The position numbers and the translations under genes are program-made. Positions 1 through 8,556 of a DNA stretch of 64,000 nucleotides are shown piece after piece. Each line of letters begins with the position of its first letter. Within the stretch, counting starts at the first letter, position 1. The notes under the pieces were generated by a model. It saw nothing but the letters and a program-made list of their open reading frames with translations, made no database searches and was not told the origin of the DNA. The DNA is from Lachnospiraceae bacterium. GTDB taxonomy: Bacteria; Bacillota; Clostridia; Lachnospirales; Lachnospiraceae. The stretch covers positions 1-64,000 of the forward strand of contig JAQXFO010000081.1 of NCBI GenBank assembly GCA_029005135.1, written 5' to 3'.

Positions 1-973
1 CCTCCCGGCGCATCGCTTCCACGACGCGGGCAGGTCCGGTGATGCGGATGCCCGGTCCGAGGCTGATGATCCAGGCGAGAAACTGACGGCTGACGGCGGC
101 GTCGATGACGGTACGGAAATGCGAGTCATCCACGGGCTGGATGAGGATATCCCGCCCGAAACGGTCGATCAGTATGCCAACCATTTCGTTCTCGGCCTCT
201 AAGGTGACGCGGGTTTTCTCACCGCCGAACATGCCGAAGAGGGCATTGGCGTAGCTGGGGACATCGAAGCGCCGGAAACTGTCACGGCCCTCCCGGGCCT
301 GATCCGTGAGGCTGATGTCCAGCATTTTATCGACGCGGTAATGGCGGATCTCGCCGGGACCGGCATCATAGCCGATGAGGTAGTATTTTTCGTCATCCCA
401 CAGAAGGGCCCAGGGGCTGACTTCATAGAGGGCACCGTCGCGGCGGGGTACCGCTTCCTTCTTCAGGTTCCATTTGACATAGCGGAAGGTGATGCGGCGG
501 CCGGCGTTGATGGCCTCGTGCAGTGTGTCAACATTATAATAAATGTTCTCGTTCATCATTTTGATGCGGCCCGTGATCATGACCTGGCGCTGCAGGAGAC
601 TGGCCCGGTGGCGGCTGGTCAGGGATTCGAGCTTTTTGATCAGCTCCTTGGACTTTTTGTCGGTGATGAAGCGGGAGGCCTGGACAGCGTCCACCAGAAG
701 CTTCAGTTCGGGCATTTCAAAACGGCGGCTTCCGAGATAGTAATAACAGGAGCGGCCGTCTTTTTCGGCGATGATATCAAAACCAAACCTTCTGAGTTCT
801 TCGAAATCGTTGTATAATGTTTTTCGGTCGGCATTGACGCCCTCGGCCTCAAGCCGGCTGATGATCTGAGGCATGGTGAGCCCGTGCCCGTCGTCGGTCT
901 CATTCAGGAAAAGACGCGCAAGAATCAGCATCTTCAGCTTCTGGTTGTAGCCCTTTCTCTGTCGTTCCGCCAT
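1..973 (-). CDS. WYL-domain transcriptional regulator (partial, C-terminus cut by window edge)
   Basis: Reading the minus strand from an ATG at 973 gives 324 codons with no stop before base 1. Residues about 10-70 form a winged helix-turn-helix of the DeoR/HTH_11 kind (TMPQIISRLEAEGVNADRKT). Residues about 145-220 form a WYL domain with the variant core KYYLIGY and the following HYRVDKM. A WCX-like C-terminal extension follows. WYL proteins bind DNA and are thought to sense nucleic-acid or nucleotide ligands. Family members are usually about 310-330 residues, so little is missing. GGAGG sits 7 bases before the start. It is divergent from the aldolase gene; no target can be named from context. 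Confidence 0.88.
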   Translation of the reverse strand, partial: MAERQRKGYNQKLKMLILARLFLNETDDGHGLTMPQIISRLEAEGVNADRKTLYNDFEELRRFGFDIIAEKDGRSCYYYLGSRRFEMPELKLLVDAVQASRFITDKKSKELIKKLESLTSRHRASLLQRQVMITGRIKMMNENIYYNVDTLHEAINAGRRITFRYVKWNLKKEAVPRRDGALYEVSPWALLWDDEKYYLIGYDAGPGEIRHYRVDKMLDISLTDQAREGRDSFRRFDVPSYANALFGMFGGEKTRVTLEAENEMVGILIDRFGRDILIQPVDDSHFRTVIDAAVSRQFLAWIISLGPGIRITGPARVVEAMRRE

Positions 974-1089
974 AATATACCTCCGGTATGACGCGGTAAG
1001 ACGGCCGCGCCGCATTTTCCTGATAAGGATCAGTGATATTTTTTCCAGTATAGCATGAATAAGCTGTTTTTCAGGGAGGAGTTTGTACG

Positions 1090-1767
1090 ATGAAACTGAT
1101 TATTGATGATGCCGATATCGAAGCCATCCGCCGTATGGCAGCCTATTATCCCGTGGACGGCGTGACCACCAACCCGACGATCCTGTCCCGAACCGGGAGA
1201 AAGCCTTATGAGGTCCTTAAGGAGATCCGGGACTTTCTCGGGGATGAGCAGGAACTGCACGTCCAGGTGACGGCAGCCGATGCCGAAGGGATGCTGAAGG
1301 ATGCCGACAGGATCCGCAAGGAGCTGGGGCCGCAGACCTTTGTCAAGGTGCCGGTGACCCGCGAGGGCCTCAAGGCCATCCGCCTTCTCAGCGAGAGGGG
1401 TGTCAGCGTGACTGCCACTTGCATCTATACCCGCATGCAGGCGTTTCTGGCGGGCAAGGCCGGAGCTGTCTACGCAGCACCTTATGTCAACCGAATTGAC
1501 AATCTGGGCGGTGACGGCCTGCAGACCGTCCGCGATATCCATGATATTTACAGGAAAAATGATATTCCCTGCCGGGTTCTGGCAGCCAGCTTCAAGAACT
1601 CCAATCAGATCCAGGAGCTGGTGAAATACGGCATCGGAGCCGTGACGGCGCCGCCCGCCGTGATCGAAGGCCTCATCGGCAACGCGCTGGTGGATATGGC
1701 CGTGGCGGATTTTGCCCGGGATTTCGAAAAGATCGCCGGCAGCGGCATCACGATGGCGGAGGCCTGA
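1090..1767 (+). CDS. fsa: Fructose-6-phosphate aldolase (FSA/transaldolase-like family)
   Basis: The 225-residue protein is a class I aldolase of the small transaldolase family, which makes or splits C-C bonds through a Schiff base with dihydroxyacetone or fructose 6-phosphate. Seen in the sequence: Asp6, the GVTTNPT motif with Thr26 and Asn28, the Schiff-base Lys86 in FVKVPVT, and the stretch APYVNRID with a Tyr typical of FSA rather than true transaldolases. Its length fits FSA/TalC (about 215-220). A strong ribosome site (GGGAGGAG) lies just upstream of the ATG. It stands alone between the divergent WYL regulator and the topoisomerase operon, so the in vivo substrate is not shown by neighbours. 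A transaldolase role remains possible. Confidence 0.85.
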   Translation: MKLIIDDADIEAIRRMAAYYPVDGVTTNPTILSRTGRKPYEVLKEIRDFLGDEQELHVQVTAADAEGMLKDADRIRKELGPQTFVKVPVTREGLKAIRLLSERGVSVTATCIYTRMQAFLAGKAGAVYAAPYVNRIDNLGGDGLQTVRDIHDIYRKNDIPCRVLAASFKNSNQIQELVKYGIGAVTAPPAVIEGLIGNALVDMAVADFARDFEKIAGSGITMAEA

Positions 1768-1773
1768 TGGCAT

Positions 1774-1802
1774 TTGAAAAGACAATAGCCCTATGCTAAA
1801 CT
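1774..1802 (+). promoter_or_regulatory. Sigma-A promoter for parE-parC
   Basis: TTGAAA and TAAACT are 17 bases apart, and a TG one base before the -10 box makes it an extended -10. It lies between the aldolase stop and the parE start. Confidence 0.6.
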
Positions 1803-1845
1803 ATGATGGGTTATTTCCCGTATCGAAAACGCAGCGAGGTGACAT

Positions 1846-3771
1846 ATGGCAAAGACGCAGAAATACGATGAGAGCAGCATCCATGTCCTGGAGGGGCTTG
1901 AAGCTGTCCGGCATCGCCCCGGCATGTACATCGGCTCCACCACCAGGAAGGGTCTGAACCACCTGGTGTTCGAGATCGTGGACAATGCGGTGGATGAACA
2001 TCTGGCGGGCTTTGGCAGCCATATTCTGGTGGTGCTGGAAAAGGACGGCTCCTGTACCGTGGAGGACAACGGCCGCGGTGTACCCGTCGGCATCCATGAG
2101 AAGGGCATGCCGGCCGAGCGTCTTGTCTATACCACGCTTCATGCCGGCGGCAAGTTCAACAGTGAAGTCTACAAGACCTCCGGTGGTCTGCACGGCGTCG
2201 GTTCCTCCGTCGTCAACGCCCTGTCCGTCTATATGGATGTCATCATCAAACGCGACGGCGCCATTCATCATGACCGTTTTGAGCGGGGCATTCCTACGGA
2301 AAAGCTGGTTGACGGCCGCCTTCCGGTGCTGGGCAAAACGAAGGAGACCGGCACCCGCGTCAATTTTCTGCCGGATCCCGAGATCTTTGAAGTGACGCGT
2401 TTTTCCTCCCATGAGATACAGTCCCGTCTCCATGAGACGGCCTATCTGAATCCGGGGCTGACGATCGCCTTCTGCGACAAGCGGCGGGATCCGGAGGTGT
2501 CCGTGACCTACCACGAGCCCGAGGGCATTGTTGCCTTCGTCAAGGATATGACGAAGGATCACGAGCCCGTTTCGGATCCGGTCTGTATCCGGGGCAAGGA
2601 TGAGGGCATCGAAGTGGAGATCGCCTTCCGCTATGTCAATGATTTCAGCGAAGAGATCCAGGGCTTCTGCAACAATATCTACAACATCGACGGCGGCACC
2701 CACCTGACCGGCTTCAAGACGGCGCTGACCACCGTGATGAACAGCTACGCCAAGACCCTCGGCATCCTGAAGGAGAAGGACAGCAACTTCCTCGGGGCCG
2801 ATATCCGCAGCGGTCTCCGGGCGATTGTGTCGGTCAAGCATCCGGATCCGCGCTTTGAGGGGCAGACCAAGACGAAGCTTGACAATCCCGATGCGGCCAA
2901 GGCGGTGGCCAAGGTCACAGCTGAAGAGATCCCTCATTATTTCGACCGCAATCTGGAGGCTCTCAAGACGGTCCTGGGCAACGCGGAGCGCTCGATGCGC
3001 ATTCGTAAAAAAGAGGAGAAGGCCAAGGTCAATCTCCTGACAAAGTCAAAATTCTCCTTCGACAGCAACGGGAAGCTGGCCAACTGCGAGAGCCGGGATG
3101 CGTCGAAATGTGAGATCTTCATCGTTGAGGGCGATTCCGCCGGCGGTTCCGCCAAATCCGGCCGGGACAGAAGCTTCCAGGCGATCCTGCCGATCCGCGG
3201 CAAGATCCTCAACGTTGAGAAGGCTTCCATCGACAAGGTGCTGGCCAACGCCGAGATCAAGACGATGATCAACAGTTTCGGCTGCGGCTTTTCCGAAGGC
3301 TACGGCAACGACTTTGACATCACAAAGCTGCGCTACGACAAGATCATTATCATGGCCGATGCCGACGTGGACGGTGCCCATATCGGCACCCTGCTGCTGA
3401 CGTTTTTCTATCGTTTTATGCCGGAGCTTATCCGCGAAGGGCATGTGTATCTGGCCATGCCGCCCCTTTATAAGGTCATGCCGGCCCGGGGCGAGGGCGA
3501 ATACCTCTATGACGACAAGGCTCTGGAAAAATACCGCCGGGCCCACCGCAATCAGAAGTTCACCCTCCAGCGCTACAAGGGTCTGGGCGAAATGGATCCC
3601 AAACAGCTCTGGGAGACAACACTGAATCCCGAGACGCGGCGCCTGCGCCGTATCGAGATCGCGGATCCGCGCCTGTCCTCGGATATCACGGAGACGCTGA
3701 TGGGTACCGACGTCGGCCCGCGGCGCGATTTTATCTGCGAGCACGCTTCGGACGCCGAACTGGATATCTGA
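1846..3771 (+). CDS. parE: DNA topoisomerase IV subunit B (ATPase subunit)
   Basis: This 641-residue GHKL ATPase subunit of a type IIA topoisomerase drives strand passage with the subunit encoded next. The ATP site shows FEIVDNAVDEH (Glu43, Asn47), the DNGRG loop near 74-78 and the lid GGLHGVGSSVVNALS near 113-127. The TOPRIM domain starts at EGDSAGG (Glu428) and carries the metal triad DADVD (505-509), followed by RYKGLGEM. The length and lack of a large insertion fit ParE or GyrB of Firmicutes. I prefer ParE because the partner lacks a GyrA box. A promoter lies at 1774-1802 and a gap of 29 bases separates it from parC, so the two are one operon. Confidence 0.85.
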   Translation: MAKTQKYDESSIHVLEGLEAVRHRPGMYIGSTTRKGLNHLVFEIVDNAVDEHLAGFGSHILVVLEKDGSCTVEDNGRGVPVGIHEKGMPAERLVYTTLHAGGKFNSEVYKTSGGLHGVGSSVVNALSVYMDVIIKRDGAIHHDRFERGIPTEKLVDGRLPVLGKTKETGTRVNFLPDPEIFEVTRFSSHEIQSRLHETAYLNPGLTIAFCDKRRDPEVSVTYHEPEGIVAFVKDMTKDHEPVSDPVCIRGKDEGIEVEIAFRYVNDFSEEIQGFCNNIYNIDGGTHLTGFKTALTTVMNSYAKTLGILKEKDSNFLGADIRSGLRAIVSVKHPDPRFEGQTKTKLDNPDAAKAVAKVTAEEIPHYFDRNLEALKTVLGNAERSMRIRKKEEKAKVNLLTKSKFSFDSNGKLANCESRDASKCEIFIVEGDSAGGSAKSGRDRSFQAILPIRGKILNVEKASIDKVLANAEIKTMINSFGCGFSEGYGNDFDITKLRYDKIIIMADADVDGAHIGTLLLTFFYRFMPELIREGHVYLAMPPLYKVMPARGEGEYLYDDKALEKYRRAHRNQKFTLQRYKGLGEMDPKQLWETTLNPETRRLRRIEIADPRLSSDITETLMGTDVGPRRDFICEHASDAELDI

Positions 3772-3800
3772 CCGCCCGGCCATAAGGAGAAGAGACGCCT

Positions 3801-6056
3801 ATGTCAGCCAGAAAAGAAGAGACGGAAGATCGGGTCATCAGGACCGATTATTCCGAGATCATGCAGAAAAATTATATCGATTACGCCATGAGCGTCATTG
3901 TATCCCGGGCGCTGCCGGATGTCCGCGACGGCCTCAAGCCGGTCCAGCGTCGTGTCCTCTACGATATGCAGCAGCTGGGTATCCGCTGGAACCAGCCCTA
4001 CCGCAAATGTGCCCGTATTGTCGGCGACACCATGGGTAAATACCATCCCCACGGCGACAGCTCCATCTACGAGGCTCTTGTCGTGATGGCCCAGGATTTC
4101 AAAAAGGGCAGGATCCTGGTGGACGGCCACGGGAACTTCGGCTCCATCGAAGGCGACGGCGCTGCCGCCATGCGTTACACCGAGGCCCGTCTGACGAAGC
4201 TGGCGCAGGAGGTTTTCCTGGCCGACCTCGACAAAGATGTGGTGGACTTCATGCCGAACTTTGACGAGACGGAGAAGGAACCCCGCGTTCTGCCGGTGCG
4301 TATTCCGAATTTCCTGATCAACGGGGCCGAGGGGATCGCCGTCGGTATGGCCACCTCTGTGCCGACCCATAACCTGACCGAGGTGGTGGATGCCGTTAAG
4401 GCCTATATCCGCAACAATGATATGACCACCGAGGCGCTGATGACCTATATCAAGGGACCGGATTTTCCGACGGGCGGCATTATTGCCAATGCCTCCGATC
4501 TGAAGGCGGTCTATGAGACCGGCACCGGACGTCTCCGCCTGCGCGGACGGGTGGCGGTGGAGAAGCTCAAAGGCGGGCGTCAGGCTCTGGTAATCACGGA
4601 GATCCCGTACACCATGATCGGCAGCGGCATCGGGAAGTTCCTCTGCGATATCGCCGCTCTGGCGGAAAACCGTGTTACGACGGATATTGCGGATATCTCG
4701 AACCAGTCCTCCAAGGAGGGCATCCGCATCGTTATTGAACTGAAGAAAGGGGCCGATCCCGAGAAGCTCCTGAACCTTCTCTATAAGAAGACAAAGCTGG
4801 AGGACACCTTCAGCGTCAATATGCTGGCGGTCTGCGACGGCAGGCCCGAGACCATGAGCCTCAAACGGATCATCGAGACCCATGTGGACTTCCAGATCGA
4901 GATCGCTAACCGCAAGTACAGCAATCTGCTGGCCCGGGAGAGGGAGAAAAATGAAATCCAGGAGGGTCTGATCCGTGCCTGTGATGTCATTGACCTGATC
5001 ATCGAGATCCTGCGGGGCTGCAAGACTCAGGCTCAGGCTCAGGCCTGCCTGACCGGCGGCGACGTCAAGGGCATCCGCTTCAAGACAGAGAAGAGCCGCC
5101 GGGCTGCCTCAAAGCTGAACTTCACCGAGAAACAGGCCAGAGCCATCCTGGATATGCGCCTGGCGAAGCTGATCGGTCTGGAGGTCGAGGCCCTGATCGC
5201 CGAGCACAATGAGACTTTGAAGAATATTGCCCGTTACGAAGATATCCTCAACAATTACGACACCATGGCCGGTGTCATCATCGATGAGCTGGACAGCATC
5301 CGGCGTGAATTCGGCACGCCCCGCCGGACAGGTCTGGAAGATGCCAAGGAGGTCGTGATCGAAGCGCCTCAGCCGGTGGAGGAGACCGTGGCGGTGCTGG
5401 TGGACCGTTTCGGTTACATCAAGACCATCGACGAGTCGACCTTTGACAGAAATGCGGCGGCCGCCGAAGAGTTCCGCTATGCTTTCAAGATCGTCAATAC
5501 CGACAGCATCGGCATTTTCACGGACAGCGGCAAGCTTCATAAAATAAAAGTCATGGATATCCGTCAGGGAAAACTGAGGGACAAGGGCGTGCCCATGGAT
5601 AACCTGTGCCGGTATGACAGTCAGACGGAAAAGGCTGTCCTCATAGCGCCCATGAGCGAGATCCTCAGCTCCGAGCTTTTTATGGCCACGGCGGCCGGCT
5701 ACGTCAAGCGCGTCAGCGGCAGTGAATTCGATTCCGCCAACCGGACGATCGCGGCTGCGCGAATCGATGACGGCGACCGTCTGGTCTTTGTCGGCATCAG
5801 CGACGGGGCCGAATTTGTTGTCCTCCGTTCGAAGAACGGCTTCTTCATCCGTTTCCTGCAGCAGGAGGCGCCTCTTCTGAAAAAGACGGCCCGCGGTATT
5901 CGCGGTATCCTCCTGGGCGATGATGACGAACTGGAGGCGGCGTACCTTTTGCAGATGGCTCGGGAATTTACCTTGGAATACAAGGGCCGCAGCCTGATGC
6001 TCAACCGTCTGAAGCTGGTGAAGCACGGCGGGCGGGGCAGCAAAAGCCGGGGCTGA
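3801..6056 (+). CDS. parC: DNA topoisomerase IV subunit A
   Basis: This 751-residue breakage-reunion subunit cuts and rejoins DNA through the active-site tyrosine Tyr126 in [11 protein letters not shown]. The quinolone-determining region reads [12 protein letters not shown], with Ser87 and Glu91 at the two main resistance positions, that is, the usual susceptible residues. The N-terminal half is the winged-helix and tower domain; a coiled coil runs about 365-480; the C-terminal third is a beta-propeller-like repeat domain. No QRRGGKG GyrA box is visible there, which argues for topo IV, or a divergent second enzyme, rather than gyrase. AAGGAGAAGAG precedes the ATG. It is cotranscribed with parE. 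Confidence 0.85.
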   Translation: MSARKEETEDRVIRTDYSEIMQKNYIDYAMSVIVSRALPDVRDGLKPVQRRVLYDMQQLGIRWNQPYRKCARIVGDTMGKYHPHGDSSIYEALVVMAQDFKKGRILVDGHGNFGSIEGDGAAAMRYTEARLTKLAQEVFLADLDKDVVDFMPNFDETEKEPRVLPVRIPNFLINGAEGIAVGMATSVPTHNLTEVVDAVKAYIRNNDMTTEALMTYIKGPDFPTGGIIANASDLKAVYETGTGRLRLRGRVAVEKLKGGRQALVITEIPYTMIGSGIGKFLCDIAALAENRVTTDIADISNQSSKEGIRIVIELKKGADPEKLLNLLYKKTKLEDTFSVNMLAVCDGRPETMSLKRIIETHVDFQIEIANRKYSNLLAREREKNEIQEGLIRACDVIDLIIEILRGCKTQAQAQACLTGGDVKGIRFKTEKSRRAASKLNFTEKQARAILDMRLAKLIGLEVEALIAEHNETLKNIARYEDILNNYDTMAGVIIDELDSIRREFGTPRRTGLEDAKEVVIEAPQPVEETVAVLVDRFGYIKTIDESTFDRNAAAAEEFRYAFKIVNTDSIGIFTDSGKLHKIKVMDIRQGKLRDKGVPMDNLCRYDSQTEKAVLIAPMSEILSSELFMATAAGYVKRVSGSEFDSANRTIAAARIDDGDRLVFVGISDGAEFVVLRSKNGFFIRFLQQEAPLLKKTARGIRGILLGDDDELEAAYLLQMAREFTLEYKGRSLMLNRLKLVKHGGRGSKSRG

Positions 6057-6145
6057 AAGACAGGAGAAAGCCGCGGCAGCGGGAAAGCCGGAAGAAAAGT
6101 CAGCGGAAAACCCTGAAATATGGAAGAAAATCTTAAGGAATCCGG

Positions 6146-6174
6146 TTGTTTTCCCGTTGACATTGTGCTATAAT
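6146..6174 (+). promoter_or_regulatory. Promoter of the rimP-nusA-infB operon
   Basis: TTGTTT and a perfect TATAAT are spaced by 17 bases, about 107 bases before the rimP start. A TTGACA at 6157-6162 is too close to this -10 box to be its partner. Confidence 0.65.
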
Positions 6175-6196
6175 CCAGACGTTACAGAAGATTTGT

Positions 6197-6219
6197 GAGC
6201 GGACCGAAGAGGTCCGCTC
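6197..6219 (+). promoter_or_regulatory. rimP leader hairpin
   Basis: A perfect 9-base-pair inverted repeat (GAGCGGACC, loop GAAGA, GGTCCGCTC) starts about 15-20 bases after the expected transcript start, followed by TCATTATGTTT. It has too few Us for a clear terminator. Its place in the leader of the nusA operon suggests attenuation, autoregulation or processing; this is inference. Confidence 0.5.
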
Positions 6220-6280
6220 TCATTATGTTTGACATCGAAACGATGAAAAACCGGTTTCGGCCGGTCCGGGGAGACGATCC

Positions 6281-6745
6281 GTGACCAAAAAAGAGAGAAT
6301 CGAAGAACGCACCTGGGCGATCATGCAGGAGAAGGCTGCCGAACTGGGACTGATCCCCGTCGATGCCGAATACGTCAGGGAAAACGGCCAGTACCGCCTG
6401 ATCGTGACCGTCGGCAAGGACGAGGGCATCGGCATTAACGACTGCGAGGCCATGAGCCGGGCCATTGACCCTATCCTGGATGAAGAAGACTACATACCGG
6501 ACGTCTACACCCTTGAGGTGACATCGCCGGGGCTGGGACGGGTGCTGCGCCGTCCGCGGGATTTTGTTTACGGCCTGGGCCGGGAGGTGGAGGTGCATAC
6601 CTACCGTGCCGTCAACAAACAGAAGGCCTGGACCGGGATTCTGACAGCCGTTACGGATGAGACCGTCACGATCACCACGGCGGAGGGCGAACTTACCCTG
6701 CCGCGTACCGATATTTCACTGATAAAACTAACCTTTGATTTCTAA
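6281..6745 (+). CDS. rimP: Ribosome maturation factor RimP
   Basis: The 154-residue cytoplasmic factor is needed for late assembly of the 30S subunit. The N-terminal alpha/beta domain contains YVRENGQYRLIVTV. The conserved EVTSPGLGRVLRRPRDF motif follows near 80-96, and the C-terminal SH3-like barrel ends with ITTAEGELTLPRTDISLIKL. The start is GTG with GGGGAGA eight bases before it; no in-frame ATG is better placed. First gene of the rimP-to-ribF run and 17 bases before the nusA start, as in most Firmicutes. Confidence 0.95.
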   Translation: MTKKERIEERTWAIMQEKAAELGLIPVDAEYVRENGQYRLIVTVGKDEGIGINDCEAMSRAIDPILDEEDYIPDVYTLEVTSPGLGRVLRRPRDFVYGLGREVEVHTYRAVNKQKAWTGILTAVTDETVTITTAEGELTLPRTDISLIKLTFDF

Positions 6746-6762
6746 CGGGAGGAATGACGAAC

Positions 6763-7947
6763 ATGAACATGGAGCTTAAGGCGGCCATCAAGATGCTTGA
6801 AGAAGAAAAGGGGATCTCCAAGGCAACGATCCTCGACGCGATCGAGAATTCCCTTCTCCAGGCCAGTAAGGCACAGTTCAACAAGAATGACAACATCAAC
6901 GTAGCCATCGATCCGGATACCTGCGATTACAGCGTGACGGCAGAGAAAGAGGTCGTGGAAAACGTCAGAAACGCCTATATGGAAATGTCCCTGACCGACG
7001 CTCTCAAAGTGGATCCGAATGCGCAGATCGGCGATATCGTGACTGTTGATATCAATTCCAAGGCCTTCAGCCGCATCGCGGCCCAGAATGCCAAGAACGT
7101 GATCCTTCAGAAGCTGCGCGAGGAAGAGCGCAATGCCGTGTTCAACCAGTTTGCCGAAAAGGCCAGAACGATCATGACAGGTACCGTCTCCCGCATCCAG
7201 GGCAAGAATTACATCATCAACCTGGGCAAGACGGATGCCCTCCTCAGCGAGACGGAGCAGGTGAAAAATGAAAGCTTCCGCATCCATGACCGTGTTCGCG
7301 TCTATATTATTGAAGTGAAGAATTCCAACAAGGGTCCGCGTATCCTGGCCTCCCGTACCCATCCGGAGCTGGTCAAGGGCCTTTTTGAAGAGGAAGTGAC
7401 CGAGGTGCGCGACGGTATCGTCGAGATCAAGAGCATTTCCCGCGAAGCGGGTTCCCGCACCAAGATGGCGGTCTGGTCCAACGATCCCGATGTGGATCCG
7501 GTGGGCGCCTGTGTCGGTATGAACGGCAGCCGCGTCAACGCCGTCGTCAATGAACTGAAGGGTGAGAAGATCGACATCATCGCCTGGGATGAAAACCCGG
7601 CGGTTCTCATTGAAAATGCTTTAAGCCCGGCCAAGGTCATCTCAGTCGGGGCTGATCCCGACGAAAAGGCGGCCACCGTCATCGTGCCGGATTACCAGCT
7701 GTCCCTGGCCATCGGTAAGGAAGGTCAGAATGCCCGTCTGGCCGCCCGCCTGACAGGCTACAAGATCGATATCAAGTCGGAGACACAGGCCCGTGAATCC
7801 GGTGAATTCGACGATCTGTTCGCCGATGATTTCGATGAGAACGGCGAATACTACGAAGAAGAATACGAAGAAGAATACGCCGAAGACGAGGCTTATGACG
7901 AAGAAGCGGCGGACTATGAGGAAGCGGCTCCGGAAGAAGAAGCCTAA
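6763..7947 (+). CDS. nusA: Transcription termination/antitermination factor NusA
   Basis: NusA binds RNA polymerase and nascent RNA to modulate pausing, termination and antitermination. The product (394 residues from this start) shows the N-terminal polymerase-binding domain (about 1-125), an S1 domain (about 130-200, MTGTVSRIQGKNYIINLG) and two KH domains with VGACVGMNGSRVNAV and AIGKEGQNARLAARLTGY. A short acidic tail of Glu/Tyr/Asp repeats replaces the extra C-terminal repeats of proteobacteria. An ATG at 6754 is only one base after GGGAGG, so I place the start at the ATG at 6763, ten bases from it. Follows rimP and precedes ylxR. Confidence 0.95.
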   Translation: MNMELKAAIKMLEEEKGISKATILDAIENSLLQASKAQFNKNDNINVAIDPDTCDYSVTAEKEVVENVRNAYMEMSLTDALKVDPNAQIGDIVTVDINSKAFSRIAAQNAKNVILQKLREEERNAVFNQFAEKARTIMTGTVSRIQGKNYIINLGKTDALLSETEQVKNESFRIHDRVRVYIIEVKNSNKGPRILASRTHPELVKGLFEEEVTEVRDGIVEIKSISREAGSRTKMAVWSNDPDVDPVGACVGMNGSRVNAVVNELKGEKIDIIAWDENPAVLIENALSPAKVISVGADPDEKAATVIVPDYQLSLAIGKEGQNARLAARLTGYKIDIKSETQARESGEFDDLFADDFDENGEYYEEEYEEEYAEDEAYDEEAADYEEAAPEEEA

Positions 7948-7953
7948 GGGATC

Positions 7954-8229
7954 ATGGAGAATAACAAGAGAGAAAAACTGAGACAGTGTATCGGCTGCCG
8001 CCGCGTCCGTCCGAAACAGGAAATGCTCCGGGTGATTCGAACGCCCGAAGGCGCTGTGGAGATTGACAGGACCGGCCGGAAAAACGGCAGAGGTGCCTAT
8101 CTGTGCGCCGACGAGCCGGCCTGTCTGAAAGCGGCTCTGAAGCACAGATCGCTGGAGCGGGCCCTCAAGACAGGGATTCCCGCCGATCTGGCCGATAAGC
8201 TGGAAAAGGAGCTGGATCATGGCTGCTAA
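7954..8229 (+). CDS. ylxR: YlxR-family RNA-binding protein (RNase P modulator RnpM)
   Basis: The 91-residue protein has the YlxR signature CIGCRR near the N-terminus, then LRVIRTPEGAVEID and GRGAYLC. The basic cleft of this fold binds RNA, and the B. subtilis homologue has been reported to modulate RNase P. It sits 6 bases after nusA and overlaps the next gene by 11 bases, which is the standard nusA-ylxR-ylxQ-infB order. No separate promoter is visible. Confidence 0.92.
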   Translation: MENNKREKLRQCIGCRRVRPKQEMLRVIRTPEGAVEIDRTGRKNGRGAYLCADEPACLKAALKHRSLERALKTGIPADLADKLEKELDHGC

Positions 8230-8533
8230 AGCGCGTTACCTGCTGTCGCTGGGCCTGGCTTCCCGGGCCGGCAAGCTCGTCAGCGGTGAGCAGATGACGG
8301 AAAATGCCGTCAGAAGCGGACAGGCGCGTCTTGTCATCCTGGCATCGGACGCGTCGGAGAACACGCGCCGCCATTTTGAAAATCAATGTCACTACTACGG
8401 GGTGCCGATCGTGTATGCCGAAAGCCGTGAGGTGCTCGGACAGGCCATCGGCAAGGTGTTTCGGGCCTCGGCGGCGGTGACGGACGATAATTTTGCGTCT
8501 CTGATCACGAGACAGATGAAAAACGAACGATAA
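8219..8533 (+). CDS. ylxQ: L7Ae-family ribosomal protein-like (YlxQ)
   Basis: This 104-residue protein belongs to the L7Ae/L30e/S12e fold that recognises kink-turn RNA. Visible features are the start LLSLGLASRAGKLVSGEQM, then LVILASDASENT and the GVPIVY strand followed by LGQAIGK. Its exact cellular RNA target is not established; it is assumed to act near the ribosome or RNase P. The ATG lies inside the 3' end of ylxR (11-base overlap), so translation is probably coupled. infB starts 23 bases later behind its own AGGGGGA site. Confidence 0.92.
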   Translation: MAAKARYLLSLGLASRAGKLVSGEQMTENAVRSGQARLVILASDASENTRRHFENQCHYYGVPIVYAESREVLGQAIGKVFRASAAVTDDNFASLITRQMKNER

Positions 8534-8556
8534 GAATACTCATAGGGGGATCTTTA

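Noticed and set aside
6157..6174. TTGACA next to TATAAT before rimP as one promoter
   Set aside because: The boxes are only 6 bases apart; TTGTTT at 6146 gives the proper 17-base spacing.
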